Under the pieces are notes generated by a model, which saw only the letters and a list, made by a program, of their open reading frames with translations, was not told where the DNA came from and ran no database searches. From contig NZ_JACARE010000024.1 of the NCBI RefSeq assembly GCF_013386765.1, forward strand, positions 187,294 to 251,293: DNA of 64,000 nt, in the 5' to 3' direction. The stretch comes from Pseudomonas yamanorum (GTDB taxonomy: Bacteria > Pseudomonadota > Gammaproteobacteria > Pseudomonadales > Pseudomonadaceae). Below are positions 16,192 to 24,527 of this stretch, piece by piece. Positions within the stretch are counted from its first letter, which is position 1; every line of letters begins with the position of its first letter. Both the position numbers and the translations under genes were made by a program.

Positions 16192-17421
16192 TTAATTAGC
16201 CTGGCCGGCGCGTTTCAGCACGGCATTGAGCAATACATCGGTGCCCTGGCGAACATCCTCGGGCAGCACATCTTCGGCTTCGTTATGACTCAAGCCGCCC
16301 ACGCACGGGATGAACACCATCGCCGTGGGGCAGAACCGCGCCAAGTGGATGGCGTCGTGGCCGGCGCCGCTGACGATGGATTGCTGGGCATAACCCAACG
16401 CATCCACCGCCGACTGCACACACGCCACACACTCGGCATCAAACGGCGTCGCCGGGCTGACCCAGTGCGGGCTGACGGTGACGCTCAGGCCACGCTGGGC
16501 GGCGATGTCCTGCAAACGCGCGCGCACGTGTTGCTCCATGGCTTCAATGTCGGCGTCGCGGTGGTGGCGCAGGTCGACGGTGAAATTCAGCAGGCCAGGA
16601 ATGGTGTTGCGCGACGACTTGGCGATGCTCAATTCACCCACCGTGGTCAGGCCTTGCGGCGCAAAGTCGGCCGCCAGGTTTTCCAGCGCCTGGATCATCT
16701 GCGCGGCGCCGTACAGGGCGTCCTTGCGCAGTGGCATCGGCGTGGTGCCAGCATGGGCGGCCATGCCTTCCACGCGCACGTCGAGCCAGCGAATCGCCTG
16801 GCCACCGGTGACCACGCCGATGCTCTTGGCGTTGTCTTCCAGGATAGGACCTTGCTCGATGTGCGCTTCAAAATACGCATCCACCGCGCTACCCAATGGG
16901 CGCTCGCCGTTGTAGCCCGTGCTGCGCAACGCATCCGCGACACTGACACCGTCGACATCCTGAGTGGCCAACGCCTTGTCCAATGCCAGGGTCCCGGTGA
17001 ACACCGCCGAGCCGAGCATGGCCGGGGTAAAACGGGCGCCCTCCTCGTTGGTCCACACCGCGATTTCCAGTGGCTTGCGGGTTTTGATGCCGTGGTCGTC
17101 AAGGCTGCGGATTACCTCCAATCCGGCCAGCACACCATAGACGCCATCAAAGCGCCCACCTTCGGGCTGGGTGTCGAGGTGGCTGCCCATCATCACCGGC
17201 GCAGCCTCGTGGTCGGTACCCGCCCGGCGGGCGAACAGGTTGCCGATGGCATCCACACTCAAGGTCAGCCCGGCGTCTTCACACCAGCGGCTGAACAGTG
17301 CGCGGCCGGCCTGGTCCTCGGCGCTCAACGCCAGCCGGCAACTGCCGCCGCGCGCCGTGGCGCCGATCTCGGCCATGGCCATCAGGCTGGCCCACAGGCG
17401 CTCACCCTTAATCTTCAACAT
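16192..17421 (-). CDS. M20-family Zn hydrolase: allantoate amidohydrolase / N-carbamoyl-L-amino-acid hydrolase
   Basis: A 409-residue cytoplasmic dinuclear-metal hydrolase. Signatures are 'GSHLDTQPEGGRFDGVYGV' (metal His and Asp, near residue 84), 'WTNEEGARFTPAMLGS' (catalytic and metal Glu), 'EAHIEQGPILED' (metal His) and 'GAGHDAIHLARF' (substrate His). The N-terminus with 'GNLFARRAG' is also standard. The family removes carbamoyl groups from N-carbamoyl amino acids, ureidoglycine or allantoate; the exact substrate is not decided by these motifs. ATG 17421 follows GGAGCG. The MFS carrier ends 22 bases upstream, and a LysR regulator is divergent, so this is probably a small import-and-hydrolyse module for a ureido or amido compound. 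Confidence 0.9.
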   Translation of the reverse strand: MLKIKGERLWASLMAMAEIGATARGGSCRLALSAEDQAGRALFSRWCEDAGLTLSVDAIGNLFARRAGTDHEAAPVMMGSHLDTQPEGGRFDGVYGVLAGLEVIRSLDDHGIKTRKPLEIAVWTNEEGARFTPAMLGSAVFTGTLALDKALATQDVDGVSVADALRSTGYNGERPLGSAVDAYFEAHIEQGPILEDNAKSIGVVTGGQAIRWLDVRVEGMAAHAGTTPMPLRKDALYGAAQMIQALENLAADFAPQGLTTVGELSIAKSSRNTIPGLLNFTVDLRHHRDADIEAMEQHVRARLQDIAAQRGLSVTVSPHWVSPATPFDAECVACVQSAVDALGYAQQSIVSGAGHDAIHLARFCPTAMVFIPCVGGLSHNEAEDVLPEDVRQGTDVLLNAVLKRAGQAN

Positions 17422-17443
17422 ACAAACGCTCCAATAAAACTCA

Positions 17444-18754
17444 TCAAGCCATTTCAAGACGGTGGGCTGTGGCGTGGCGGCGGGACAACGCGAGTACACA
17501 CACCAGCGACACCGCCGCAATCGCGCTGTAGAACACAGCCATCGGCCACCACTGGCCCTGGTATTCATGGGCCAGCCAGGTGCCGATCAACGGCGTGAGG
17601 CCACCGGCCAGCGCGCCACACACTTGGTAGGCCAGGGAGATGGCGGTGTAGCGCACGCGGGTTTCGAACAAGCCGCTGACGAAGCCGGCGATCACCGCAT
17701 AAAACGAGGCCATGCACACCACGGCCAGGGCGATGCCGAGGATGATCAACGGTGCCTGGCCGCTGCTGACCAGGACGAACATCGGGTACGGCGACGCCAT
17801 TGCCAGCAGCGTCATGGCACACAGAAAGCGCGTCGCGCCGACCTTCTCCGCCACCCAGGCCGCCAGCGGCTGCACGCAGAACTGGATGATGGCCACGACA
17901 AACAGGCATTCCAGAATCAACGAGCGCGGCAGGTTAAGTTGCTGGGTGGTGTAGGCAATCATGAAGGTGTTGGTGAAATACACCCCGGCAATCCCCAGGG
18001 TGTTAGCGCCGATGCACAGCAGCAGCGGGCGCCAGGCCGTCTTCAGCACTTCAATCACCGGGGCCTGGTCCTGGGTGATGGCCCGGGCTTTTTCCGCCTT
18101 GGCTTTGTCTTCCAGGAACTCGGGGGATTCGTTGACGCCCAGGCGGATCGCCAAGCCGACGATCAACAGCAACGCACTGGCAAGGAACGGCACGCGCCAG
18201 CCCCAACTGAGCAGGTCGGCTTCCGGCAGACGGGTCACCGCGCTGAAGGCCAGCAGCGACAGAATCAAACCCGCCGGGCTGCCCAACTGGGCAAAGGAGG
18301 CAAAGAAGTTGCGACGGCCCTTGGGCGCATGTTCGCCGGCCATCAGCACCGCCCCGCCCCACTCGCCGCCTACGGCAATGCCTTGCACCACGCGCAGCAG
18401 TACCAGCAACACCGGCGCCGCGACACCGATCTGCGCGTAGGTCGGCAACAGCCCGATGCACACCGTCACCACGCCCATCATCACCAGGGTGATCACCAGG
18501 GATTTCTTGCGGCCGATGCGGTCGCCGATATGCCCAAACACGATGCCGCCCAACGGCCGGGCGAAGAAGCCCACGGCAAAGGTGCCGAACGCGGCCATGG
18601 TGCTGAACAGTTTGTCGTCGGAAGGGAAAAACAGCTGACCGAACACCAGCGCGGCGGCGGTGGCGTAGATGTAAAAGTCGTACCACTCGATCATGGTGCC
18701 GATAAAGGCGGCGGCCGCGGCACGGCGAGGCTGCGGCGAAGCGGAAGGCTTCAT
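17444..18754 (-). CDS. MFS transporter of the metabolite:H+ symporter (MHS) family
   Basis: A 436-residue carrier with 12 likely helices. The N-terminal 'AAAAAFIGTMIEWYDFYIYA' and the loop 'FGHIGDRIGRKKSLVITL' are hallmarks of the MHS group (ShiA, ProP, KgtP relatives), and 'VQGIAVGGEWGGAVLMAGEH' is the standard helix 4-5 motif. Substrates of the group include alpha-ketoglutarate, shikimate and betaines. The gene precedes the carbamoylase/allantoate hydrolase by 22 bases and is divergent from the LysR gene at 18914, so its substrate probably feeds that hydrolase; this is inference. Confidence 0.9.
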   Translation of the reverse strand: MKPSASPQPRRAAAAAFIGTMIEWYDFYIYATAAALVFGQLFFPSDDKLFSTMAAFGTFAVGFFARPLGGIVFGHIGDRIGRKKSLVITLVMMGVVTVCIGLLPTYAQIGVAAPVLLVLLRVVQGIAVGGEWGGAVLMAGEHAPKGRRNFFASFAQLGSPAGLILSLLAFSAVTRLPEADLLSWGWRVPFLASALLLIVGLAIRLGVNESPEFLEDKAKAEKARAITQDQAPVIEVLKTAWRPLLLCIGANTLGIAGVYFTNTFMIAYTTQQLNLPRSLILECLFVVAIIQFCVQPLAAWVAEKVGATRFLCAMTLLAMASPYPMFVLVSSGQAPLIILGIALAVVCMASFYAVIAGFVSGLFETRVRYTAISLAYQVCGALAGGLTPLIGTWLAHEYQGQWWPMAVFYSAIAAVSLVCVLALSRRHATAHRLEMA

Positions 18755-18867
18755 GGGGTTGGCTCCTTTGGTTATTTTTTTGGCAGGAGAAAGGTCTGGC
18801 GCATGCGCTCTGATGGCGCTGAGTGAGGGTGATTTTTCGTCTCGGCGCTATGATTAGTCAATTTTCT

Positions 18868-18889
18868 ATTTATTATTCCAATTATAAAT
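18868..18889. promoter_or_regulatory. Dyad ATTTAT-N10-ATAAAT between LysR and MFS genes
   Basis: A perfect 6-bp inverted repeat with a ten-base AT-rich centre, 25 bases upstream of the LysR start and about 114 bases upstream of the divergent MFS start. Placement in the shared promoter region is what is expected for an autoregulated LysR gene. The centre is one base shorter than the canonical T-N11-A spacing. Confidence 0.4.
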
Positions 18890-18913
18890 CCTGCTTATTA
18901 TCGAGCCGTCGCC

Positions 18914-19855
18914 ATGTCTGAAAACCGCCGCGATTTTCACCCGCTGCTCAATGACCGCCTGGACTGGAACCTGCTGCGCACCTTCCGGGTGATCGGCCAG
19001 GAATTGAGCATCAGCCGCGCCGCCGCGCGCCTGCACCTGACCCAACCGGCCATCAGCCAGGCACTCAAGCGCCTGGAAGAACAGCTCGACTGCCAGCTGA
19101 TTGCCCGGCGCGGCCCGCGCTTTGTGCTGACCGAAGCCGGCGAGCAGATCTTCGCGATTGCCGGCGAGATGTACGGCCAGGTCTCGCAGATGAGCAACGC
19201 CCTGCAAAAGCCTGGCGACGAGGTGATCGGCAAGGTGCGCTTGCTGATGATCAGCCGGATCAACTCCGACACCTTTGATGACTTCCTGGCCGACTTCCAT
19301 CGCCAGCATCCCAGGGTCGATCTGGACGTTGAGGTGATGCGCAGCTCCGACATCGTCGCCGCCTTGCTGGAAAAAACCGCGACCTTGGGCCTGAGCCTCA
19401 ATCGCCGGCCGCAACCGCGCCTGGAGCAGCACCTGTTTCTGCGCCAGCGTTATGCGTTTTTTTGCGGGCGGCATCACCCGTTGTTTGGTCGCACCGGTTT
19501 GGCGGAGGGGGATTTGCAGTCGGAAAATTTCGTGAGTTTCACCAGCGACCAGATCGGCGGGATGCTCTCGCCGTTGACGATCTTTCGCGACCAGCAGGGC
19601 TTCAGCGGGCGCATCGTGGCGTCGTCCTCCAGCCTGGAAGAGGTACGCCGGTTGGTGATTGCCGGGTTTGGCCTGGGCTGCCTGCCGATTCATGTGGTGG
19701 CCGAGGATGTGAAGAATGGATTGCTGTGGCGCCTGCCGCCGGACGAAGGCATTACCGACGTGGATATCCACCTGCTGTGGAACCGCGAGCAGAAGATGAG
19801 CCGGGCGGAAACGGTGTTTATCGAAAGCCTGTCGGCGCGACTGGCCGCGGAATAA
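18914..19855 (+). CDS. LysR-family regulator divergent from the MFS-hydrolase pair
   Basis: A 313-residue LysR regulator. A slightly extended N-terminus precedes the HTH ('LDWNLLRTFRVIGQELSISR' and 'LTQPAISQALKRLEEQ', about residues 16-75). The effector domain contains 'GKVRLLMISRINSDTFDDFL', 'YAFFCGRHHPLFG' and 'VIAGFGLGCLPIHVV'. It is transcribed away from the MHS carrier at 18754, and a dyad lies in the shared 159-base promoter space. Control of the carrier and the M20 hydrolase is the natural reading, probably as activator with the substrate or a product as ligand. Confidence 0.92.
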   Translation: MSENRRDFHPLLNDRLDWNLLRTFRVIGQELSISRAAARLHLTQPAISQALKRLEEQLDCQLIARRGPRFVLTEAGEQIFAIAGEMYGQVSQMSNALQKPGDEVIGKVRLLMISRINSDTFDDFLADFHRQHPRVDLDVEVMRSSDIVAALLEKTATLGLSLNRRPQPRLEQHLFLRQRYAFFCGRHHPLFGRTGLAEGDLQSENFVSFTSDQIGGMLSPLTIFRDQQGFSGRIVASSSSLEEVRRLVIAGFGLGCLPIHVVAEDVKNGLLWRLPPDEGITDVDIHLLWNREQKMSRAETVFIESLSARLAAE

Positions 19856-19968
19856 ATGGCGTAAGTTGCAAGTCACTTGGCGCCCTCTTGCTAGTGTATG
19901 AAAAGGGCTCGTCCACCATCATTCGTTCACAGGTTGCTCCCGCTGTCTCAAAACGAAGAGGTGTTCGA

Positions 19969-20790
19969 ATGTCCAGAATATGGTTTATCACCGGCAGTTC
20001 CCGCGGCCTCGGTCGCTCGATTACCGTAGCCGCCCTGCGCGCCGGTGATCGCGTAGTCGCCACCGCCCGTAACCCCAAGCAGTTGGATGACCTGGTGGCC
20101 GAATACGGTGAGGCGGTTTATCCCGTCGCGCTGGATGTCACCAACAACCAGCAGGTGCTGGAAGCGGTGGATGCCGCGGTGAAACATTTTGGCCGCCTGG
20201 ATGTGGTAGTCAATAACGCCGGCTACGGTGATCTGGCTTCGGTGGAAGACGTGACGCTGGAGGATTTTTCGGCGCAGATCGACACCAACTTCTATGGTGT
20301 GGTGCACGTCAGCAAGGCGGTGGTGCCGGTGTTGCGGGCCCAGGGCAGTGGTCATATCTTCCAGGTGTCGTCGCTGGGTGGCCGCATCGGCATGGCCGGC
20401 CTGGCCGCGTATCAGAGTGCGAAATGGGCAGTCGGTGGATTTTCCACAGTGCTGGCACAGGAAGTCACGCCACTGGGCATCCAGGTGACCGTTCTGGAGC
20501 CGGGCGGCATGCGCACGGACTGGTCGGGCAGTTCCATGACGATTCCGGCCATCAGTGAGCCCTACCAGCAAACGGTCGGCGCCCTGGTTGAATTGCTCAA
20601 CTCACCCGGCATCCTGCCGACGGGTCCGGACCGGGTTGCCGAAATCGTGCTGGAGCTGGCACTGAACAAAGACGCCCCGCTACGCTTGCTGATCGGCAGC
20701 GATGCCGTGCAATACGCCGCCCGGGCAGCGGCAGACTTGGCCGAGTCGGATAAAAAGTGGCACGACCTCAGTGTGTCAGCCTCGGATTAA
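19969..20790 (+). CDS. SDR-family oxidoreductase
   Basis: A 273-residue short-chain dehydrogenase with 'WFITGSSRGLGRSI' near the start (cofactor glycines), 'ATARNP' after strand 2 (Arg suggests NADP), 'DVVVNNAGYG', the catalytic Ser in 'FQVSSLGG' and the catalytic pair in 'AYQSAKWAVGG'. It resembles the group often annotated as oxidoreductases acting on ketones or aldehydes, without firm substrate. ATG 19969 is preceded by AGAGGTG. It is followed after 26 bases by an AraC-family gene in the same direction, so the two are likely co-transcribed. Confidence 0.9.
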   Translation: MSRIWFITGSSRGLGRSITVAALRAGDRVVATARNPKQLDDLVAEYGEAVYPVALDVTNNQQVLEAVDAAVKHFGRLDVVVNNAGYGDLASVEDVTLEDFSAQIDTNFYGVVHVSKAVVPVLRAQGSGHIFQVSSLGGRIGMAGLAAYQSAKWAVGGFSTVLAQEVTPLGIQVTVLEPGGMRTDWSGSSMTIPAISEPYQQTVGALVELLNSPGILPTGPDRVAEIVLELALNKDAPLRLLIGSDAVQYAARAAADLAESDKKWHDLSVSASD

Positions 20791-20816
20791 TCTCACGGTT
20801 TGGAAAAAGGTGCTGC

Positions 20817-21836
20817 ATGTCTGACGCGACCCAACCCCGTTTCAACATACCGGATGTGTTCTGGCAGGCGCTGAAGAACGTCGGCCTGGAGCCATCGGAG
20901 GTGTTGCGTCAGGCACGCTTGCCCATGACCTTGCACCTGCGCGAGCGGCGAGACCGGCGGCAGGTGACAACGCTGGAATACTTTCGCTTGTGGGAGGCGG
21001 TTCGTACGCTTAATCCCGATCCGGCTGTCGGCATCTTGCTGGTGACGCAGCTGGAGATCGCCGCGCTTGCGCCCTCCAGCTTTGCCGCCTTTGTCGCCCG
21101 GGATTATCGCGATGGCCTGCACCGCCTCGCCCGCTTCAAGCAACTGTGCACGCCCGAGCGCCTGCTGGTTGCCGAGGATGGCCGCACCTGCACGGTGACC
21201 ATCGACTGGTTGCACACGCCCGAGTTGCCGCCTGCACGCTTGATAGACGCGGCGTTTGCCACGTTTGTCGAGTTGGGCCGGCGGGGCTCCCGCGCACAGG
21301 TTATTCCTCTGAAAGTCGAACTGGCTCGCCCGGACGAAGGTAGCCGTGCACTGGCCGAGTTTTTTGGCTGCCCCGTGAGGTTTGGTGCCGGGCGCAATGC
21401 GTTGGTGCTGGATGCCGCGGACCTTGATCGATCCTTTCCGGGATACAACCCACAGATGCTGGACATGCTGAACCCCTGCCTGGTAGCGGCGCTGGCCGAG
21501 GCATCGGCCCCCGTCAGCATCAGCCATCAGGTGAAGATCACCCTCAAGCGGATCCTGGCCAGTGGCCGGCCCGAGATGGTGGAGGTCGCACGGGAACTGG
21601 GCATGAGCGAACGCACGTTGCAACGGCGCATTACCGAGGCCGGCACCAGTTTCAGGCAACTGATGCTGGAGACGCGCCAGGAAGTGGTGCGCCACCTGCT
21701 GACCGAACCGACGATCGAAATAGACGAGATCGCCTGCCTGGTCGGTTATGAAGACACCAATTCGTTTTATCGGGCGTTTCGCGCCTGGGAAGGCACGACG
21801 CCAGCGCGTTGGCGGGCGTTGTTGGAGAAAACTTGA
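20817..21836 (+). CDS. AraC-family regulator with N-terminal arabinose-operon-type domain
   Basis: A 339-residue regulator. Residues about 15-200 form the PF12625-type ligand domain seen in OruR/ArgR-like and virulence-type AraC proteins ('GLEPSEVLRQARLP', 'YFRLWEAVRTLNPDP'), and the C-terminal 100 residues carry the two HTH motifs ('VARELGMSERTLQRRITEAG' and 'EIACLVGYEDTNSFYRAFRA'). It lies 26 bases behind the SDR gene and probably controls it. No effector can be inferred. The 210 bases after it hold no recognisable gene before the YafO locus. Confidence 0.9.
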   Translation: MSDATQPRFNIPDVFWQALKNVGLEPSEVLRQARLPMTLHLRERRDRRQVTTLEYFRLWEAVRTLNPDPAVGILLVTQLEIAALAPSSFAAFVARDYRDGLHRLARFKQLCTPERLLVAEDGRTCTVTIDWLHTPELPPARLIDAAFATFVELGRRGSRAQVIPLKVELARPDEGSRALAEFFGCPVRFGAGRNALVLDAADLDRSFPGYNPQMLDMLNPCLVAALAEASAPVSISHQVKITLKRILASGRPEMVEVARELGMSERTLQRRITEAGTSFRQLMLETRQEVVRHLLTEPTIEIDEIACLVGYEDTNSFYRAFRAWEGTTPARWRALLEKT

Positions 21837-22046
21837 AGTATGCGAAAAGGTAGCGAAGCCATTACCGCCAGCTAAATGAAGATTTGCCCGACGGCGTTAT
21901 CAGCCTCGTCCTTCCGCCAAGCTCTTGAGCGGCTATCAAGCCAATCGATATAGTCCCTTTCCTCGGCCCATCAAGCCTGCGGTTTGCTCGGCTATCACTA
22001 TTCACATAAGCTGAACGCTATGAACACACTTCCTTCGGAGGCTCCG

Positions 22047-22193
22047 ATGGCCACCACCAAAAAGACCGAGAAGCCGCGCAAAAAGGCCGTCAGCGGAGAG
22101 CTGAGCTTCCTTGATGTACGGCAAGCCGCGCGTGATGGACAAAAAGCTTTCGACACCTTTGTGATCAGCGGCAAGCTTCCAATCTCCAAGTAG
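22047..22193 (+). CDS. Small lysine-rich protein, putative antitoxin of the YafO-like toxin
   Basis: A 48-residue protein: a very basic N-terminus (MATTKKTEKPRKKAVSGE) and a second half 'LSFLDVRQAARDGQKAFDTF' ending in KLPISK. ATG 22047 is chosen because CGGAGG sits six bases before it; an upstream ATG at 22020 lacks a site. Six bases separate its stop from the toxin start, the usual antitoxin-first order. I see no Phd/YafN fold, no ribbon-helix-helix and no HTH, so it is unlike the E. coli YafN partner. The antitoxin role rests on size, order and spacing only. Confidence 0.6.
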   Translation: MATTKKTEKPRKKAVSGELSFLDVRQAARDGQKAFDTFVISGKLPISK

Positions 22194-22199
22194 GATTGA

Positions 22200-22616
22200 A
22201 TGCCCGCTGTCAAAATCTCCCCCCTGTTTCAAAAAGTCAGTAACTGGGAAAATTTCGCCGCGCACTTTTTCAACTACAAAGTGTGCGGTGAGCTGCCGCT
22301 TATTTTTGGCAGGGATGAACGCCTTGATCTCAGCGATCTGTATCACATTCATCTGGCCGGCACCTCTCAGACTCAGGTTCAATGGGCAAAAATCAAACGC
22401 CAGTATTACCGTACTACCCTCCTGAATGACCCGGATAATGACTTCTGGCTAATTTACGCTCACGACTCCTACTGTGATGCCTATCTGTTACTGACCGTGA
22501 TCGGACCTGATGCCCACAGTCGTACCGAGTGGGGCTCATTTCTGCGCACGGTTCATAGCGATATGGTTGCGCCCTGGATACTCGGGAGAGTCATCTATCC
22601 CGATATTGATGATTGA
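22200..22616 (+). CDS. YafO-family type II toxin (putative ribosome-dependent mRNA interferase)
   Basis: A 138-residue protein. The pattern 'FFNYKVCGELPLIFGRDERL', 'YHIHLA', 'DFWLIYAHDSYCDAYLLLTV' and 'GPDAHSR' follows E. coli YafO as I remember it (SYKRDG.LP.IFGRD, HIHLA, LVYC..., WLLIAIL.P..H). YafO is a ribosome-dependent endoribonuclease that cuts mRNA near start codons. The conserved His and Asp of 'GRD' and 'HIH' are retained. Length matches the family. It is translated from an AGGATTGA site six bases after the small partner gene. It converges on the anti-sigma gene with 11 bases between. Confidence 0.72.
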   Translation: MPAVKISPLFQKVSNWENFAAHFFNYKVCGELPLIFGRDERLDLSDLYHIHLAGTSQTQVQWAKIKRQYYRTTLLNDPDNDFWLIYAHDSYCDAYLLLTVIGPDAHSRTEWGSFLRTVHSDMVAPWILGRVIYPDIDD

Positions 22617-22627
22617 GTGTCGTATTT

Positions 22628-23395
22628 TTAAGTGGACAAAGCCTTCTCGGCACTGCGCGCCATGATCTGTAAATCCTCAAACGGGTTTCTGCCAATCAAC
22701 ATGAAGGCATGGGTTGGGCTGGACCAAAACACCACGTTCAGGCCACGGCGCTGCTCGGTGGCCATGGCCACAGCACCTTTTTTTGCGGCCGTGATGCACA
22801 GCGCCAGCGGGCAGTGGCGCGGGTCGAGGTAGGTCAACTGGCCGATCAGTACGCCGTCATAATCGAGGATTTGTGCGCGCCTGAATTCAGCGCCGGGCAG
22901 GCTTATCGCCGCCGGGCTCAGCGGCAGGCCGAGTTGGCGCCCTACCAAGCCCAGTTGGGCGATATGCGACTCAGGGTCAGTGCTGAGGTTTTCCAGGGTC
23001 TGGGGCGTATACAGCGCCATATATTCCGCGACCGAAGCACGCCAGCCCGAACCGGGCTCAGGCCGGGGCCACGTCATGAACAGCCGATCAGCGACCACGC
23101 CGGCCACCGCGAAGCTGGCCGCCACCGCGAGAAACCTGCGTCGGCTCAGGGCCGGTGCCGGGGCCGGTGGCAAGGCATCAAGCATCGCCTGCAAGCGCGC
23201 GGTGGGGGCTTGATCGAGCACCGAATCGAACGCGGCTTTGAACGGCAGGTGACCGCGATTGAGCTGCTCGACGCGGGCCGTCACGGCGGGGTCAATTCCC
23301 AACAGATTATCGATAAGCTGGCGCTGGCTGGGGTCCAGCTCGCCATCGAGATAAGCCACCAGCAGTTCATCCGACGGTGGGGTATTTTGAGTCAT
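22628..23395 (-). CDS. Transmembrane anti-sigma factor
   Basis: A 255-residue anti-sigma factor with a cytoplasmic N-terminal sigma-binding part ('DELLVAYLDGELDPSQRQLI', residues 9-28), one membrane helix (FLAVAASFAVAGVVADRLF, about 88-106) and a periplasmic domain of about 145 residues. The zinc-binding HxxxCxxC of the ZAS type is missing, so it belongs to the non-zinc variants. Its ATG overlaps the sigma stop (ATGA). Basic 'SRRR' precedes the helix, consistent with cytoplasmic N-terminus. The signal it senses is unknown; the operon also encodes a periplasmic repeat protein and cytochrome b561. Confidence 0.87.
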   Translation of the reverse strand: MTQNTPPSDELLVAYLDGELDPSQRQLIDNLLGIDPAVTARVEQLNRGHLPFKAAFDSVLDQAPTARLQAMLDALPPAPAPALSRRRFLAVAASFAVAGVVADRLFMTWPRPEPGSGWRASVAEYMALYTPQTLENLSTDPESHIAQLGLVGRQLGLPLSPAAISLPGAEFRRAQILDYDGVLIGQLTYLDPRHCPLALCITAAKKGAVAMATEQRRGLNVVFWSSPTHAFMLIGRNPFEDLQIMARSAEKALST

Positions 23396-23919
23396 CGTCG
23401 TTCTCCGCTCGATTTATCCAGCAAGCCACTTGAATGCGCCGTTTCAGCCAGCTTCAAGCGCGCAGCAGCCAGTCGGCTCATCACCGTTCCCACCGGGATG
23501 TGCAGGACCTCGGCAATTTCCTTGTATGAAAGCCCTTCGACGTAGGCCAGGAAAACCGTCTCCCGCTGGGCTTCGGGCAGCGCATTGACGCGCTTGATCA
23601 CCTGCGCGGCCAACACGTGGTCCTGGGCCAGGGTTTCGCCGTCGAATGACAATGCCTGCTCGGCATCGACAAACCCCTGCCCTTGCCGCACGCGCTGCGA
23701 GCGCAGTTCGTTAAGCCATATCGAATGCATGATCGTCAGCAACCAGCGGTCCAGCCGCGTGCCGGCCACGAACTGGCCTGCACGCTCCAGTGCCCGCACG
23801 CAGGTGGCCTGCACCAGGTCATCCGCCACATGCTTTTGTCGCGACAGCACCCAGCCGTATCGCCATAAACGCGGCAACAGTTGGCTTAACTCACGGCGTA
23901 ACTCGGCGTCTCTGGTGAT
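23392..23919 (-). CDS. ECF RNA polymerase sigma factor, apparent ATC start
   Basis: A 175-residue ECF sigma factor: region 2 ('RLWRYGWVLSRQKHVADDLV', 'TRLDRWLLTIMHSIWLNELR') and region 4 ('LPEAQRETVFLAYVEGLSYK' followed by EIAEVLHIPVGTVMSRL). No ATG or GTG exists at a sensible place. The ribosome-binding site GGGAGA lies six bases before ATC at 23919, directly after the TAA of the upstream gene, and the frame from there gives a natural N-terminus (ITRDAELRRELSQLLPRLWR). TTG at 23877 would truncate region 1/2 and has no site. I therefore propose ATC as start codon, or a strain-specific ATG to ATC change. Operon: cytochrome b561, repeat protein, sigma, anti-sigma. Confidence 0.8.
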   Translation of the reverse strand: MTRDAELRRELSQLLPRLWRYGWVLSRQKHVADDLVQATCVRALERAGQFVAGTRLDRWLLTIMHSIWLNELRSQRVRQGQGFVDAEQALSFDGETLAQDHVLAAQVIKRVNALPEAQRETVFLAYVEGLSYKEIAEVLHIPVGTVMSRLAAARLKLAETAHSSGLLDKSSGERR

Positions 23920-23932
23920 GGCGGTCTCCCGT

Positions 23933-24484
23933 TTAAGCCTGAGGCGCAGCGGCTATGGCTTCGGCCAGGTCTTCGTACTCTTCACAGGTGGTGCCGCACA
24001 GGGTTTTGATTTTCACCAACTGCTCTTGGGCCAGGTCTACACGGCCCTTGATGACGTAAGCCTCACCCAGGTACTCACGGACTTGTGCATAGCCAGGGTC
24101 CAGTGCCACGGATTTGAGGTAGTAGCTGATGCCTTCATCGGTGCGACCCAGCTTGCGGGTGGCGTAGCCGCGGTAGTTCAGGGCCTTGGCGGTGTTCGGA
24201 TCTTGCAGCGTGTCGAGCAGTGACAGGGCTTCGTCGTAGCGCCCGTCCTTGGCCAGGCGATAGGCGTAATCAGTGCGGTCGGCGTCCGACGTGGCTTTGC
24301 TGGTTTGCAGCACGCACTTGCCGGTCTTGGTATCCCAGACCTGCCCTTTGGGGCAGTTGGGCTTGGGCGGCGCCGACTCATCACCGGAAGCATGGGCCTG
24401 GCCGGCCAGTAGCGCGGCGGCCATACAGGCACCGAAGAACAGAGCGGTGCGGTAACCAACGGCGTGTTCGTGACGACTCTTCAT
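23933..24484 (-). CDS. Exported TPR-type repeat protein
   Basis: A 183-residue protein with a signal peptide (FFGACMAAALLAGQAHA, about residues 14-30), a short Cys-bearing linker 'NCPKGQVWDTKTGKCVLQ', then three TPR-like helical repeats ('AYRLAKDGRYDEALSLLDTL', 'LNYRGYATRKLGRTDEGISY', 'REYLGEAYVIKGRVDLAQEQ') and a C-terminal 'TLCGTTCEEYEDLAEAIAA' with two more Cys. It should be periplasmic. It is placed between cytochrome b561 (43 bases upstream) and the ECF sigma gene, whose ribosome-binding site begins right after this stop. A role in signal sensing or redox assembly is possible but unproven. Confidence 0.85.
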   Translation of the reverse strand: MKSRHEHAVGYRTALFFGACMAAALLAGQAHASGDESAPPKPNCPKGQVWDTKTGKCVLQTSKATSDADRTDYAYRLAKDGRYDEALSLLDTLQDPNTAKALNYRGYATRKLGRTDEGISYYLKSVALDPGYAQVREYLGEAYVIKGRVDLAQEQLVKIKTLCGTTCEEYEDLAEAIAAAPQA

Positions 24485-24527
24485 GGCGTTAATGCTCCGT
24501 AACGATAGGGAAAGTACAGCAGCAAAC

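Noticed and set aside
17462..18826. A 454-codon plus-strand open frame opposite the MHS carrier
   Set aside because: Same kind of antisense artefact: low-complexity His/Gln/Arg composition and no domain, while the minus strand gives a clear transporter.
23392..23877. Shorter ECF sigma factor starting at TTG 23877
   Set aside because: It would lose the first 14 residues and has no ribosome-binding site; the ATC at 23919 is better placed despite being a rare start.
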